Assembly (NCBI RefSeq): GCF_901709675.1
Contig: NC_051088.1
Location: 19,045,193 to 19,109,192, forward strand
Direction of reading: 5' to 3'
Source: Syngnathus acus
Lineage: Eukaryota > Chordata > Actinopteri > Syngnathiformes > Syngnathidae
DNA: 64,000 nucleotides
The position numbers were made by a program, and so were the translations under genes. Below are positions 50,922 to 60,285 of this stretch, one piece after another. Every line of letters starts with the position of its first letter. The first letter of the stretch is position 1. Below the pieces are notes generated by a model. It saw only the letters and a program-made list of their open reading frames with translations. It searched no databases and was not told where the DNA came from.

Positions 50922-53519
50922 AAATGGCTTATTAGCTTCTCTGTTGAAGTACCATATTTTGCGGACTACAAGTTGCTCCGGACTACAAGTCGGAGTACAG
51001 CCATAAATCACGTGAAGCATCATATCGGCGTTTGTAGAGATAAGCTAAATGAGTTCAGGTCAAAGCTTTTAGTGTGAGTTGCTTGTTTGTCCTTGACACA
51101 ATGGTGAGTGAATTAACAAGGCAAATATTGATCTCTTGCTGTCTGTTGCCTTTGTTTCTTTTTTAAAAGGCAATCCAAATGGTGAGTAGGAAGTCGTTGT
51201 GGCAGGGGGAAATGCCGATGCATCGTGTATCCCTTTCACCAACTGCTCATGAAGTATAACAAAAAATGCAAGAAGGAATCCAAAAAAGTTTTCAAGTACT
51301 CGAAATTATTTTTCAAATTGGAATTATTTTAATGTTATCCAAGTCATGTAAAGTCATTGCTTCACCTCAGCTGTGCTTCAGTAATCACTCAACTCAGCTG
51401 AATGATGGAGGCTGAGAGTTTTGAAATGTAAATCTCCTGATTTGGGATAGAGATGTTTCAAAATGTGCAAGCAACAGAATGGGGGGGGGGGGGGGGATGG
51501 CAGAGAATTAGTTTGCAAGGTTGCTTAGGCTTGTCGGCTGTGGTGTGAATCACTCAGGCTTCATCATAGTACACATAAGTGAGTTTAAATGGGGCCAAAG
51601 CATCTGATTTTCTGTCCAAGGCTTCGCTTTGACAGTGTCATTGTGAACCTAACCTTCACAAACGAGTAAAGCGCCTGCTTCATTGTGTCAGGCCGTGCAA
51701 ACCGTAGAAGAGTAACTAAAAACACTATCCAATCCATCCGCCTTACCAATCAATAGGCTTGTATTCACTAAAAATGGAGGAGCTGGTGATGATGTCGCCA
51801 AAAACGATATAGGCTTGTAGAGTTCATCTTTTACAGAGATGAACTCTGGAGGAGGTAGGTTGTGTGATCAGCTGAAGGAAATGACAACCTGCAGCGGCTA
51901 TCCATCCAACTTCATTGTAGAAACACAATTTCTGAAAATTGCATTCGTCTTCAACATCTCTCATGATGTAACTGTGGACATTTGAAGCATGGTTTCCATC
52001 TTCAGTAATGTTTTGACATGTTGGAGGGGCGGGGTGTTCCCTGGGCTAGCTATTAAACAATATCATGAAATAATATCAATTTATAGAATAGGACTCATGG
52101 AAAATGACTCAACCTTGTTTGCAATGAAGTATGACAGTGACAAGTCAAACCTATTTTTTTGTATCAACTCCAAATGAATGCCCACCCGAAAAACACAGCT
52201 GACCCAGATGTTGTTCTGCTCATCATTTGCAAACTTTGACCATAGTGCTTGACATGCTCGTGTTTGCGTCTCCAAAAGTAAAATAACATTTTCACAGAAA
52301 ACAAGTCATATCTCTTGTTCAGCTGGGCTCAATAGAAAGAAATCGAATACAAGAGCCACTTAGATCTTCAGAGAAAAATATGTTGCAGGAAAACCTGAAA
52401 GCGGCAACACTGGAGTTATCCACTTGTTGCCTACGGTCTAAAAGGGTAAGCTCAAAAGCACTCACTCACCTCTTTCTCCCTTTTTTCAGAAACCGATTGG
52501 CGTCAGCAGTCCTAACTGTTTTGTGTGAATCCCTCTTAAGTTTTGATGCATGAAAAAAGTTGATTGAAAATATTCTCGAATATCACTGCCATCACTGAGA
52601 GACAGGCACACACACTTTTTCAAACCTGCACTGAAAATAAAATCACACGAGGAAGTAATAGAGCACAAATAGTAGTAACGCTTATGCGCCTTTGCCATCT
52701 AGTGGTGATTGGTGAAATGACATCAAATAAAAACAGTGAACGGTCGCTTGAAAGCCACACATCTCATCTCGTCTACTTTGTGTCCCCTGTAGGAATTTCC
52801 ACTACATCACCATGCTCCGAGACCCCGTGTCGCGCTACCTCAGTGAGTGGAAACACGTACAGCGTGGCGCCACCTGGAAAACCGCCCTCCACCTGTGTGA
52901 TGGCCGCCCACCTTCTCAGGATGAACTTCCAGCCTGCTACAGCGGCGAGGACTGGACCGGTGTGACCCTGACGGACTTCATGAACTGTCCGTCCAACCTC
53001 GCCAACAACCGGCAGGTGCGCATGCTGGCTGACCTCAGCCTTGTAGGCTGCTACAACATGTCATCCATGAACGATCTGGAACGAGGCCACCTGCTCCTCG
53101 CCAGCGCCAAGGCTAACCTCCGTAACATGGCCTTCTTCGGTCTGACAGAGTATCAGCAAAAGACGCAATACTTATTCGAGCGGACGTTCGACCTGCGTTT
53201 CGTCCGGCCCTTCACGCAAATCAATAGCACCCGTGCTGCCAGCGTGGGAATCAACAAGAAGGTCCAGTGGCGCATCGAGGGACTTAACGCCCTCGACGTG
53301 GAGCTCTACGAGTACGCCAAGGAGCTATTCCTGCAGCGCTACCAGTACAACCGCCAAAAGCAGCACAGAGAGGAGCGTCTCCGCCGACGGCAGGAGAGGC
53401 AACGTCTGCACAGGACCTACCTGGCGGAGTTGCTGAGATTAGGAAGAGACGAAGAAGAGGAGGACATGAAGGTGCTCGGCACTACGGAAGACTACAACAG
53501 TCAAGTGGTGCGATGGTGA
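46463..53519 (+). CDS. hs6st3: Heparan-sulfate 6-O-sulfotransferase 3
   Basis: This type II Golgi membrane enzyme transfers sulfate from PAPS to the 6-O position of glucosamine in heparan sulfate. Two exons (46463-46992, 52793-53519) join to 418 residues; HS6ST genes typically have this two-exon core. The start ATG has a good Kozak context (CCACCATGG) and gives MEERFRRL, like human MDERFNK. A single membrane anchor lies at about 8-27. The 5'-phosphosulfate loop [13 protein letters not shown] is near residues 91-103, [10 protein letters not shown] follows, and the second exon opens with the 3'-phosphate-binding region [11 protein letters not shown]. The ending [11 protein letters not shown] is that of HS6ST3, not HS6ST1 or HS6ST2. 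The stem is much shorter than in human HS6ST3 (471 residues). The splice junction creates a Trp codon (TG/G) just before NFHYIT, where relatives have Arg. Confidence 0.93.
47110..47143 (+). repeat. (ATT)n microsatellite
   Basis: About eleven uninterrupted ATT triplets in the hs6st3 intron. Confidence 0.95.
49139..49222 (+). repeat. ATT/ATC compound microsatellite
   Basis: Interrupted trinucleotide tract directly abutting the CATC array. Confidence 0.9.
49223..49356 (+). repeat. (CATC)n microsatellite, about 33 units
   Basis: Nearly pure CATC array with one C variant near 49311. It sits exactly where the ATGG tail of a reverse SINE should be, so it probably grew from that tail. Confidence 0.95.
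49357..49425 (-). repeat. 5'-truncated SINE adjoining the CATC array
   Basis: CATTTTCTGTGTGCTGGAGC followed by TATCCCAGCAGTCATC and TACCCTGAAATGG match the SINE 3' end in reverse. Confidence 0.8.
50802..50923 (+). repeat. (GAAA)n microsatellite, about 30 units
   Basis: Polypurine GAAA array with one GAAC interruption near 50859. Chance Lys-Glu-Arg frames across it are artefacts. Confidence 0.95.
50949..51010 (+). repeat. Interspersed repeat fragment (CGGACTACAAGT type)
   Basis: ACCATATTTTGCGGACTACA and a second CGGACTACAAGTCGGAGTAC echo a common fish repeat built on the CCGGACTATAAGTCGCACC word. Confidence 0.5.
51481..51496 (+). repeat. G homopolymer run
   Basis: About sixteen consecutive G residues in the hs6st3 intron. 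Confidence 0.95.
52692..52705 (-). promoter_or_regulatory. Possible CTCF site upstream of hs6st3 exon 2
   Basis: On the minus strand CCACTAGATGGCAA matches the CTCF core well. It lies about 90 bp before exon 2. Confidence 0.35.
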
Positions 53520-53806
53520 GGAGGAAACAACAAAGACCAAACTTCTACTCTCCTGCTTTGCTGTCAGTCTGCCAAATTCTGTCATCCTCCTCGTCTTTTG
53601 TTGGCTGGCCGAAAGGTGTCTTAATATTTACGATGGATGTATTTGTAACCTTTTGTACGTGGTGTTTCTTATGGCTCTGCAGTTGTGAAATGCTTTTTAT
53701 TTAACTTTCATGAGCGAAGCAGAATGTTTTATACATCAAGCTAAAATTTGATGTCTGCAAAAAAAAACAAAAAAACAATGCGGCCATTTTGGAAAATCCG
53801 TAGAAC

Positions 53807-53812
53807 AATAAA
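53807..53812 (+). terminator. Polyadenylation signal, hs6st3
   Basis: AATAAA about 290 bp after the stop codon. hs6st3 and klhl41 are convergent and this is the first good signal on this strand. Confidence 0.55.
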
Positions 53813-54900
53813 TGGGCTTTAAGGATTTTCTATGTAATGTTCTAGCGCTGTGTTGGCCATTAAATTATTGTGCTTAAATTGTGGCTCGGTCCGAAAAATC
53901 AAAGCACAAACTTAGCTGTGGTTTTTCTTTTGTCCTATTCATTGAGCTCCACTAGTGAGACACAACCAAGGCTCTTCTGCAGCGGAAATTGTGTCAATAA
54001 AAATGTTCAGCATTCTGTGGTGTCAATTTGTTCTTGATCAGCTTTCTGCTGTTCCAATGTGCTATCTGCTCTCCACATATAGAAACACTAAATTCAGGGG
54101 AAATAGCTCCAAGAACATTGCAATTGATCTCTCTAACGCACTACATTGGCAATACAAATCAAATTATGCTGTGGTGCAGACTCATTCCCTATCATCATGA
54201 TGCTTGAACAACGTTGCTGTGACTCCCCCATCATCCAATGTTCTCGTTTTTTGTCCTTATTGGATATTTACATCTCTACCTGTACCCATTACTGCAAATT
54301 GACCCATGAGATGAGGTGGTTAGCAGATCTTCCTCACAGTAAAGAATTGGTGGGTTCAGATCCTGCTGTGTGGGGATTTGCATCATCTCCGCGTGCTTTC
54401 ATGGCTTCCTTCCACATATTCCGGGCTTCATCTCGCAAAATAGGGTCATTGAAGACACTGCAGTAAATTTCTGGTTGATGAGTAACCCAACTAAAGCGTT
54501 ATCATCTCCTACGTATACAGGTTTCTTTTCTCAAAATCCTTTTTAAAATAAATTCACATTTTAGTTTTTATATAGTTTATACTTGTACAAGTTTCTTTGT
54601 ATGCATTTTTAGGTGTGTGTGTGTGTGTTGGGGGGCAGATATATGTCTTGAGATTAGTGGCACCAAATTTCCCTTCCATTTTACAAATGTCACAACGCTT
54701 TTTTTCTTGAACTACCTCAAGTGAATCATTTCAAAACGACAAGAGAATGCATCTCCAGTTGATGTCACTGATGGGGAATAAAATTCCATCCTTGTACATA
54801 ATACATCCTGTCCCCTTGCTTGTGAAGGTTCTCAAGATCCTTTTTGGAATTGTCAGAATGTCGTCTGCGAGTTCACACAATCCCAAACTGTGTAAAAATC
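53813..54900. other. Intergenic DNA between convergent hs6st3 and klhl41
   Basis: Includes a decayed SINE (about 54305-54440) and a short TG run (about 54613-54629). No gene is supported. In human these two neighbours are on different chromosomes. Confidence 0.5.
54305..54440 (+). repeat. Decayed SINE copy
   Basis: GATGAGGTGGTTAGCAGATC, a GGTGGGTTCAGATCC box-B remnant and GGGGATTTGCATCATCTCCG follow the order of the local SINE head. Confidence 0.6.
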
Positions 54901-54906
54901 TTTATT
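54901..54906 (-). terminator. Polyadenylation signal, klhl41
   Basis: AATAAA on the minus strand, 196 bp downstream of the klhl41 stop codon. Confidence 0.6.
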
Positions 54907-55101
54907 TTACAAAATGCTGTAAATAGAGCTTTAGAAATAGTTATTGGAACTCTGTGGATGATGATGAGTCTTTTAAGAGTTGACTGGACTTTTATGGTAC
55001 GCATTCAAATTTTCATACATTGAATTTGGCATCTCGGGTCAGCCAACTGTGGCAGGAGGCAAGTGAATATGAGAAGAATGCTGAAAGGAGAAAGCTCCTC
55101 C

Positions 55102-57967
55102 CTACAATTTGGGCATCCTGGCTGCATTAAGGCGCATAGACACGCAGGAAGCACCAGCCGCGTAGCGCATCTCCCTCAGCATGCCGCTCCACTGCTTCTT
55201 GTCGTTCTCATACCTAAAGCGGGAGCGAGAGGATATCACGGCTTGATATGATCACAATTTACGTAATGCGCCGCCTGAAATGAAGACTTACTGCCAAACG
55301 TCGGTGACCTCCGTGGGAACCACCTCCTTGTTCTCCATTTCAATCATGGCGAAGCCGCCCACAGCGTACAGGCAGCCAGCGGTACTCACCAAGTTGACAG
55401 AACTCCTCTCTTGAGGGAATTCTGCAAAAGGCTCCCATCTGGTGAGAAGAAACCAGAGGATTAGGTTAAACGGAAAATAAATTACACACACACACAATAA
55501 AAGCTAGCACTTACTTGTTTGTTGCAAAGTTGTAGGTCTCACAGGAGGAGGTGAGGCCTCCCTCATTGACTCCACCTGCCACTACAATCTTGCCATCATG
55601 GATGACGGTCCCAAACATTGCTCTGGGTGTCTTCATTGACGCCAACTCCCTCCACTCTGATTGCTTGTGGTTGTACACAAACATCTTGCTGAGAGCTTTG
55701 CTATAGAGAAGACAAGAAATATTGTTGTAATTATATTTTTGGGTCACTGTGTGTGTGAAGTGGTTTCTAAGGGAACTGACCCCTGCTTATCACTTGCTGT
55801 GCTCAAGTGGCTGCTGCTGAATTTACAGATAGAGACAACATTCAAGGCTTGAGTTCTTCTGGAAAAAACACTTTGTAAGACTCTGCTTCTCTGATGCACT
55901 ATAACTGAATTTAGTCCTTTAGAAAGAAATTTGGGTATGATGAGCAGGCTGTTGGGATGATACAGAACAACTGGACCTCATGACAGTGAGTGCCTCTCTC
56001 TCTCTCTCTCTCTCGCTCTCTCTCTTTCTCTCTGTCCCCCCCCCCCCACACACACTCTAACTTGACTCACTTGTCATCTGTCTTGCCCCCAATGCAGTAG
56101 ACCATCCCCTTGTGGGACACAACAGCATGTCCATGGATCTTGAGAGGAAGCTTCTTCGTCTCAATCCACTTCATCTTCCTGAAAGAGGAATAGTTTTGAT
56201 TTGAATGATCTCGGTCTATTCCCATCAAATCCGCACTATACCTTAATAGGACTATGGTGGAGACAAAAAGAGCGCGAACAACAATTCTACTTACTCAGTG
56301 TCATAGCACATGACAGTATCGAGAGACTCATTAGTCTGCAGGTCTTTTCCAGCCACGGCAAACAGCAAGTTTTCGCTCTCGCCAATGCTGAAAAGGCATC
56401 TGGGAGAGGGCATGGGCGGCAGGGCGACCCAGTCAGAAGCAACTGGATCCAACTAGAAGGAAAGTAATATGTACCTGCGGTGAATCATACACTTTCGAAA
56501 ACAGTCTCTTTGTGCTCCATTAAATTGTGAAAAGTAAACCTTGACTTGGTGTATGGTGTGAGGACCACTTTGTAAGCCACATTTTCGACATCTTCCTTAT
56601 AAAATGCGTGTGAAAGCAGCCATGAATAGTCAGCACAGGACACCTTACAAATATTTGATGTCCCTCCCTTAAGGCAATGAAGTGTTGACGTCAGAGCAAG
56701 ATGATTTCATGCGGAGTCGATAGCATATTTTGGAACCTATATCTAACCTGTTCTGAATATAGATGCAGTACGAAACATTCCACACACATCTGCTAATCTA
56801 TAAGGAATATGTGAATTTAAACTATAAAAATAAATCATATTGACTCAAGAAGCTGCCTACCGAGTAGAAATAACATTGCAGAGGGACATCCTTGTTTTCC
56901 TCATCCACAAACAGACCCCCGATGATAAAGAGCTGGTTCTTCTGTGACGTCATGCTGACGTGGTTGCGTGGGACCTGCTCTGACATGGCCGCCAGAAAGC
57001 ACTCGTTCTCGTTCACGTCGTAAGCCACCGCCGCCGAGTCGTTCACCATCAGGATAAAGTCCCGTGCGTACATTCCGTGTCTACGATTGTCGTTCAAAAA
57101 GCCAGGGAAAGGGCTATCCTGCTCGTCCTCGCTTCCTTCCTTTGTGGCCCCTTCCTTTTTCTTGGACTTCTCTGGAAGCTTCCCCTTGAAGGCATCTCTG
57201 ATAACCTGAATTATCTTCTGGAGTTCTGGGTCTGCCTTGATGATGTCATCGGTCTCCACTTTCTCTTTGAAGTACTTCTCAGGTAGCAGGCGGAAGCGGA
57301 TGCAGTTGAAAGCATCTTTTAGGACTTTGACACGCTTATCCTTATCGTGGCGAACCCACGCCATGACCGATTCAAACACCACTTCTTCCTTCTCCACATT
57401 CAGTGAATCTCCACCGACGATGGCAAACAGCTCGTGGGCTGCAAGTCTGAGGAACTCCTCATCTTTATGTAGCAACTCAAAGTGGTCGGCGATAAAGTTG
57501 CGAGCGGCCACGGCGAGCCGGGGACAGCTGAGCACAAGGCCCATCCTGAAGATTGCCATGCAGTTGGCAGCCGAGATCTTCTTCTGTAGGTAGTTGACAC
57601 AAACAGTGAAAACTGAAGGGATCTGAAATTTGTTTGCAACGGCGATTATATCCTGAACGTTGTCATCTGTGAGGTCAATCTCAGCAGAGTACAGGTACTG
57701 AATGATCATGTCCAGGACTGAGGCATTGACATCCTCCAGGATCACCTCTTTGGTGTTCTCCACCTCCTTCCCATCTTCTGTAAAGAAGATCTCCCTGAAG
57801 TAAGGGCTGCAGGCGGCCATGATCAGTCGATGGCAGGGCAGGCTGCGCTCGCCAACCTTCAAGGTGCAATCCACAAACTTATTCTCATTTAGCAGCTCTT
57901 TCAGACCATCCTGGAGTAGGGTACTCTGAAACAGGCGCAGCTCCTCCTTGATGGCGTTGGGGTCCAT
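55102..57967 (-). CDS. klhl41: Kelch-like protein 41 (KBTBD10/sarcosin), complete
   Basis: KLHL41 is a striated-muscle BTB-BACK-Kelch protein that works with cullin-3 and stabilises thin-filament proteins; loss causes nemaline myopathy in humans. Six exons (56861-57967, 56295-56452, 56071-56178, 55515-55700, 55292-55438, 55102-55213) join to 605 residues (human 606). The large first exon has the BTB domain ([18 protein letters not shown], near 32-49), BACK domain and an acidic Lys-rich linker. The remaining exons encode Kelch blades with VAGGV, GGKTDD and [14 protein letters not shown] motifs, and the protein ends [24 protein letters not shown] at 57967 aligns with the human start, so an in-frame GTG-initiated extension to 58030 is rejected. 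A possible 5' untranslated splice acceptor lies just upstream (TTCCTCGACAG, ending at 57993). Fish have two klhl41 copies; which one this is was not resolved. Confidence 0.95.
55995..56047 (+). repeat. (CT)n tract followed by a C run
   Basis: CT dinucleotides with a few interruptions, then eleven C residues, in klhl41 intron 3. Confidence 0.9.
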
Positions 57968-58123
57968 GACAGTGGGGAAACGTTGGATGGGTCTGTCGAG
58001 GAAGGAAGGAAGGAAGGAGACGTCGAGCACAGGTCTTTTAGGCGGTCAGTCCTGGCTGGAAAGGGCAGTAGTGAGAAAAGGGTCGCAGTGTGAAGCCCCT
58101 GCAATTGAATCCAGCCACCCCCT

Positions 58124-58133
58124 CTAAATATAG
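58124..58133 (-). promoter_or_regulatory. MEF2-like site upstream of klhl41
   Basis: CTATATTTAG on the minus strand is a perfect MEF2 consensus (YTA, four A/T, TAR). It lies 157 bp upstream of the start codon and suits a muscle gene. It may instead serve as a weak TATA element. Confidence 0.45.
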
Positions 58134-58210
58134 CTGCCTCTGCCTACCTCATCTCCCCAGGAATCTGCCTGCGCCAAATCACTGCGCAGCACCAGCCTTG
58201 TACCGGCCAG

Positions 58211-58216
58211 CAGCTG
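58211..58216. promoter_or_regulatory. E-box CAGCTG
   Basis: Myogenic E-box between the MEF2-like site and the TATA-like site of klhl41. A six-base motif alone is weak evidence. Confidence 0.25.
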
Positions 58217-58348
58217 CTGTTCTGGACGGAAAGAAGCAACTGGTTGCTGAGGGTATGCCATCATGATTCAGCTCTGTCGCAAAACCAGATTAGAGTGAAG
58301 ACAATAGTGTCAGAGCCCCGAAATAGCTTGACTCCAGCATGACTGAGG

Positions 58349-58360
58349 CTATATTTATAG
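58349..58360 (-). promoter_or_regulatory. TATA box candidate for klhl41
   Basis: CTATAAATATAG on the minus strand contains a perfect TATAAATA. Transcription would start near 58320, giving a 5' untranslated region of up to about 350 nt, possibly with an intron from a GAG/GTAGGC donor near 58148 to the acceptor ending at 57993. Confidence 0.45.
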
Positions 58361-60285
58361 CTGCCAGTGTCACGTACAAAATAGGGACGGCAAGCAAAGG
58401 TTAAGTCACTCCACGATTTTTTGACGGTGACAACATTGAGATTAAGAAGTAACCAGAAAAAAAGAAGGTGAAAAAAATATATGCTTTTCTCCCTCTGTGA
58501 CATGTCCACTGAATATATTTCAGTTGCAAGAAGAGACATTGCTTCATTCATAGTTTTGATATGCACTGTTGACAACTATTTTTGGTTTCATATTCTTCAT
58601 CAGATAGCATGAATTTACAGTTAATATTTCATGGTGCTGTTTCAAAACTCAATTGTAGCTGATGGTACAGTATCAATAGTTTTTGTCCATTATCTATTGC
58701 AGGGGTGTCAAACTCATTTTATACTAGTTTTGAAATCAGAACTAATATTTTCTTCAATTATTGTTCAACTTACTGTAAAAAGGGTAAAAAAAATCTTACA
58801 AAATCTCAACATTATTATTTATTAAACATTATTAAACAAATTATGGTGCAGATCTGAGCAAGAATTGTGGAAGGTGACATGATTTTATCTCGTGGGCCAT
58901 ATAGAATGACATGGCGGGCCGGATCTGGCACCCGGGCCTTGGGTTTGACACCTATTGTTCTATTTATAAGTAGTTCACATCTTTGACCAACACATGCACT
59001 GCAACTAATGTGTCATTCCACATTGCTGTCAATGAGGTAGCTTTTATTGCTAGCTATTAATTTGAATTCATTGGAAATTTGGTGAGAAGAAACTGCCAAA
59101 AGAATATTCTTACTGGGGTTTTTTTCGGGTAACATTTTCTGTCACTTCTAAGTGATCATCACAATGCATCAATGTGACCACCAAAGTCCATGCAAAAATT
59201 TCAACTGTTATTTGGGTGAGACAAAATGTTTTCCAAAAATGGAGCAGTGCAACTGGGGTGTGGCAGCTGGGAGAACTAACAGGTGAACACTACTCATGTA
59301 AGAAGCATTGCCTTCCCCAAACACCCCAACTCCCGTGTTTTCACTTTTCACTGTGCTACAAATTTAACAAAATGTTCAGTTAGGTTAACTAAGGCAATAC
59401 ACGTCTTTTGAGTGAAACTGACTGCTGATTTGACCGAACCAATTGCATACTTCCTTTAGCCTGAAAGTGAGACGTGTGTGGACTTAGGTAATATTTCTCC
59501 AGTGGGCAGTCCTAAAGATAGATCAGACGATGCCACTTGTTGGGGAGTGTCCAACATGTAATTTAAGTAGAAAGAATGAGTGGAGTCTGTTGAAAAAAGC
59601 TGTGCCGCACAGACATAGGTGCAGTGATTTTAAGAAGCCTATGTATCAAATAATTTTCAGAGACTGCAATTCAACACAAACTGTTGTGTCGCAAACGTCA
59701 TTGTCATGCAGTCCTTTAACATGTTTTGCATATATATTTGTTGATTTTATATAAAGCACGTGTTTTCCTCCAGACGTTGTACATATTGCAAATATGAAAA
59801 TCAGTCTGCACAGACATAGCGAGGACAAACTCAAGACTTAAAATTTCTTAAACTAGGTTTTATTATATTGTGTGCGTGTGTTTGTAATGATGTGAAAATA
59901 AAACCTGCCTTTACAAAGATAGTGGACAATGTCAACGGTCACCCCGTTTAAGGCATTTGTATGCAGAAACTAGTTAATAAGCAAGATGATGAATTTCTAT
60001 TTTGCTAAAATTACAGCGATGAGGTTTTTTTCCCCCACAGTGCATTGCTTGCTCAAGTTTTCATCAAATACTGTCGTTTGCAGCTTCACACAAAGACTGT
60101 ATGAAAAAACTGGTCCCATGGGGAGAAGAAATATACACGGCCCTTGTTCCTGAGTATGAGCAATGAATGGTAGAGTCTGAAGAAAAATCCAAATTTATCC
60201 AGTGTGCCTCAGCCTCCTAAAAGAAAACATAAGCAAAAAGCAAAATCAATAGACCCCCACAAATATTTCTGGACTACTTTCGTTA
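58361..60285. other. Intergenic DNA between klhl41 and the collagen gene
   Basis: Holds a hAT-like element (58700-58957) and the likely 3' untranslated region of the collagen gene, with AATAAA on the minus strand at 59864-59859, about 420 bp after its stop. No other gene is supported. Confidence 0.5.
58700..58957. mobile_element. hAT-like non-autonomous element, decayed
   Basis: It starts CAGGGGTGTCAAACTCATTT and ends near GGGTTTGACACCTATTG, the same family as 42547-42862. Flanking octamers atctattg and ttctattt agree at six of eight positions. Confidence 0.65.

Larger units (their letters stand above)
46993..52792. other. hs6st3 intron 1 (5.8 kb)
   Basis: Non-coding. It contains a (ATT)n run (about 47110-47143), an ATT/ATC-rich tract (49139-49222), a long CATC array attached to a truncated SINE (49223-49425), a GAAA array (50802-50923), a repeat of the CGGACTACAAGT type (50949-51010) and a G run (51481-51496). 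No internal gene is supported. Confidence 0.75.

Noticed and set aside
50593-51023. Lys-Glu-Arg-rich and Phe-Leu-Ser-rich frames over the GAAA array
   Set aside because: Simple-repeat translation with no splice or family support.
56686-56693. CRE octamers in klhl41 intron 1 and exon 1
   Set aside because: One TGACGTCA is expected about every 65 kb by chance and one of these is in coding sequence; not called as regulatory.
58030-58104. N-terminal extension of klhl41
   Set aside because: It begins with GTG, follows an in-frame TGA, and a splice acceptor lies within it; the family start is at 57967.
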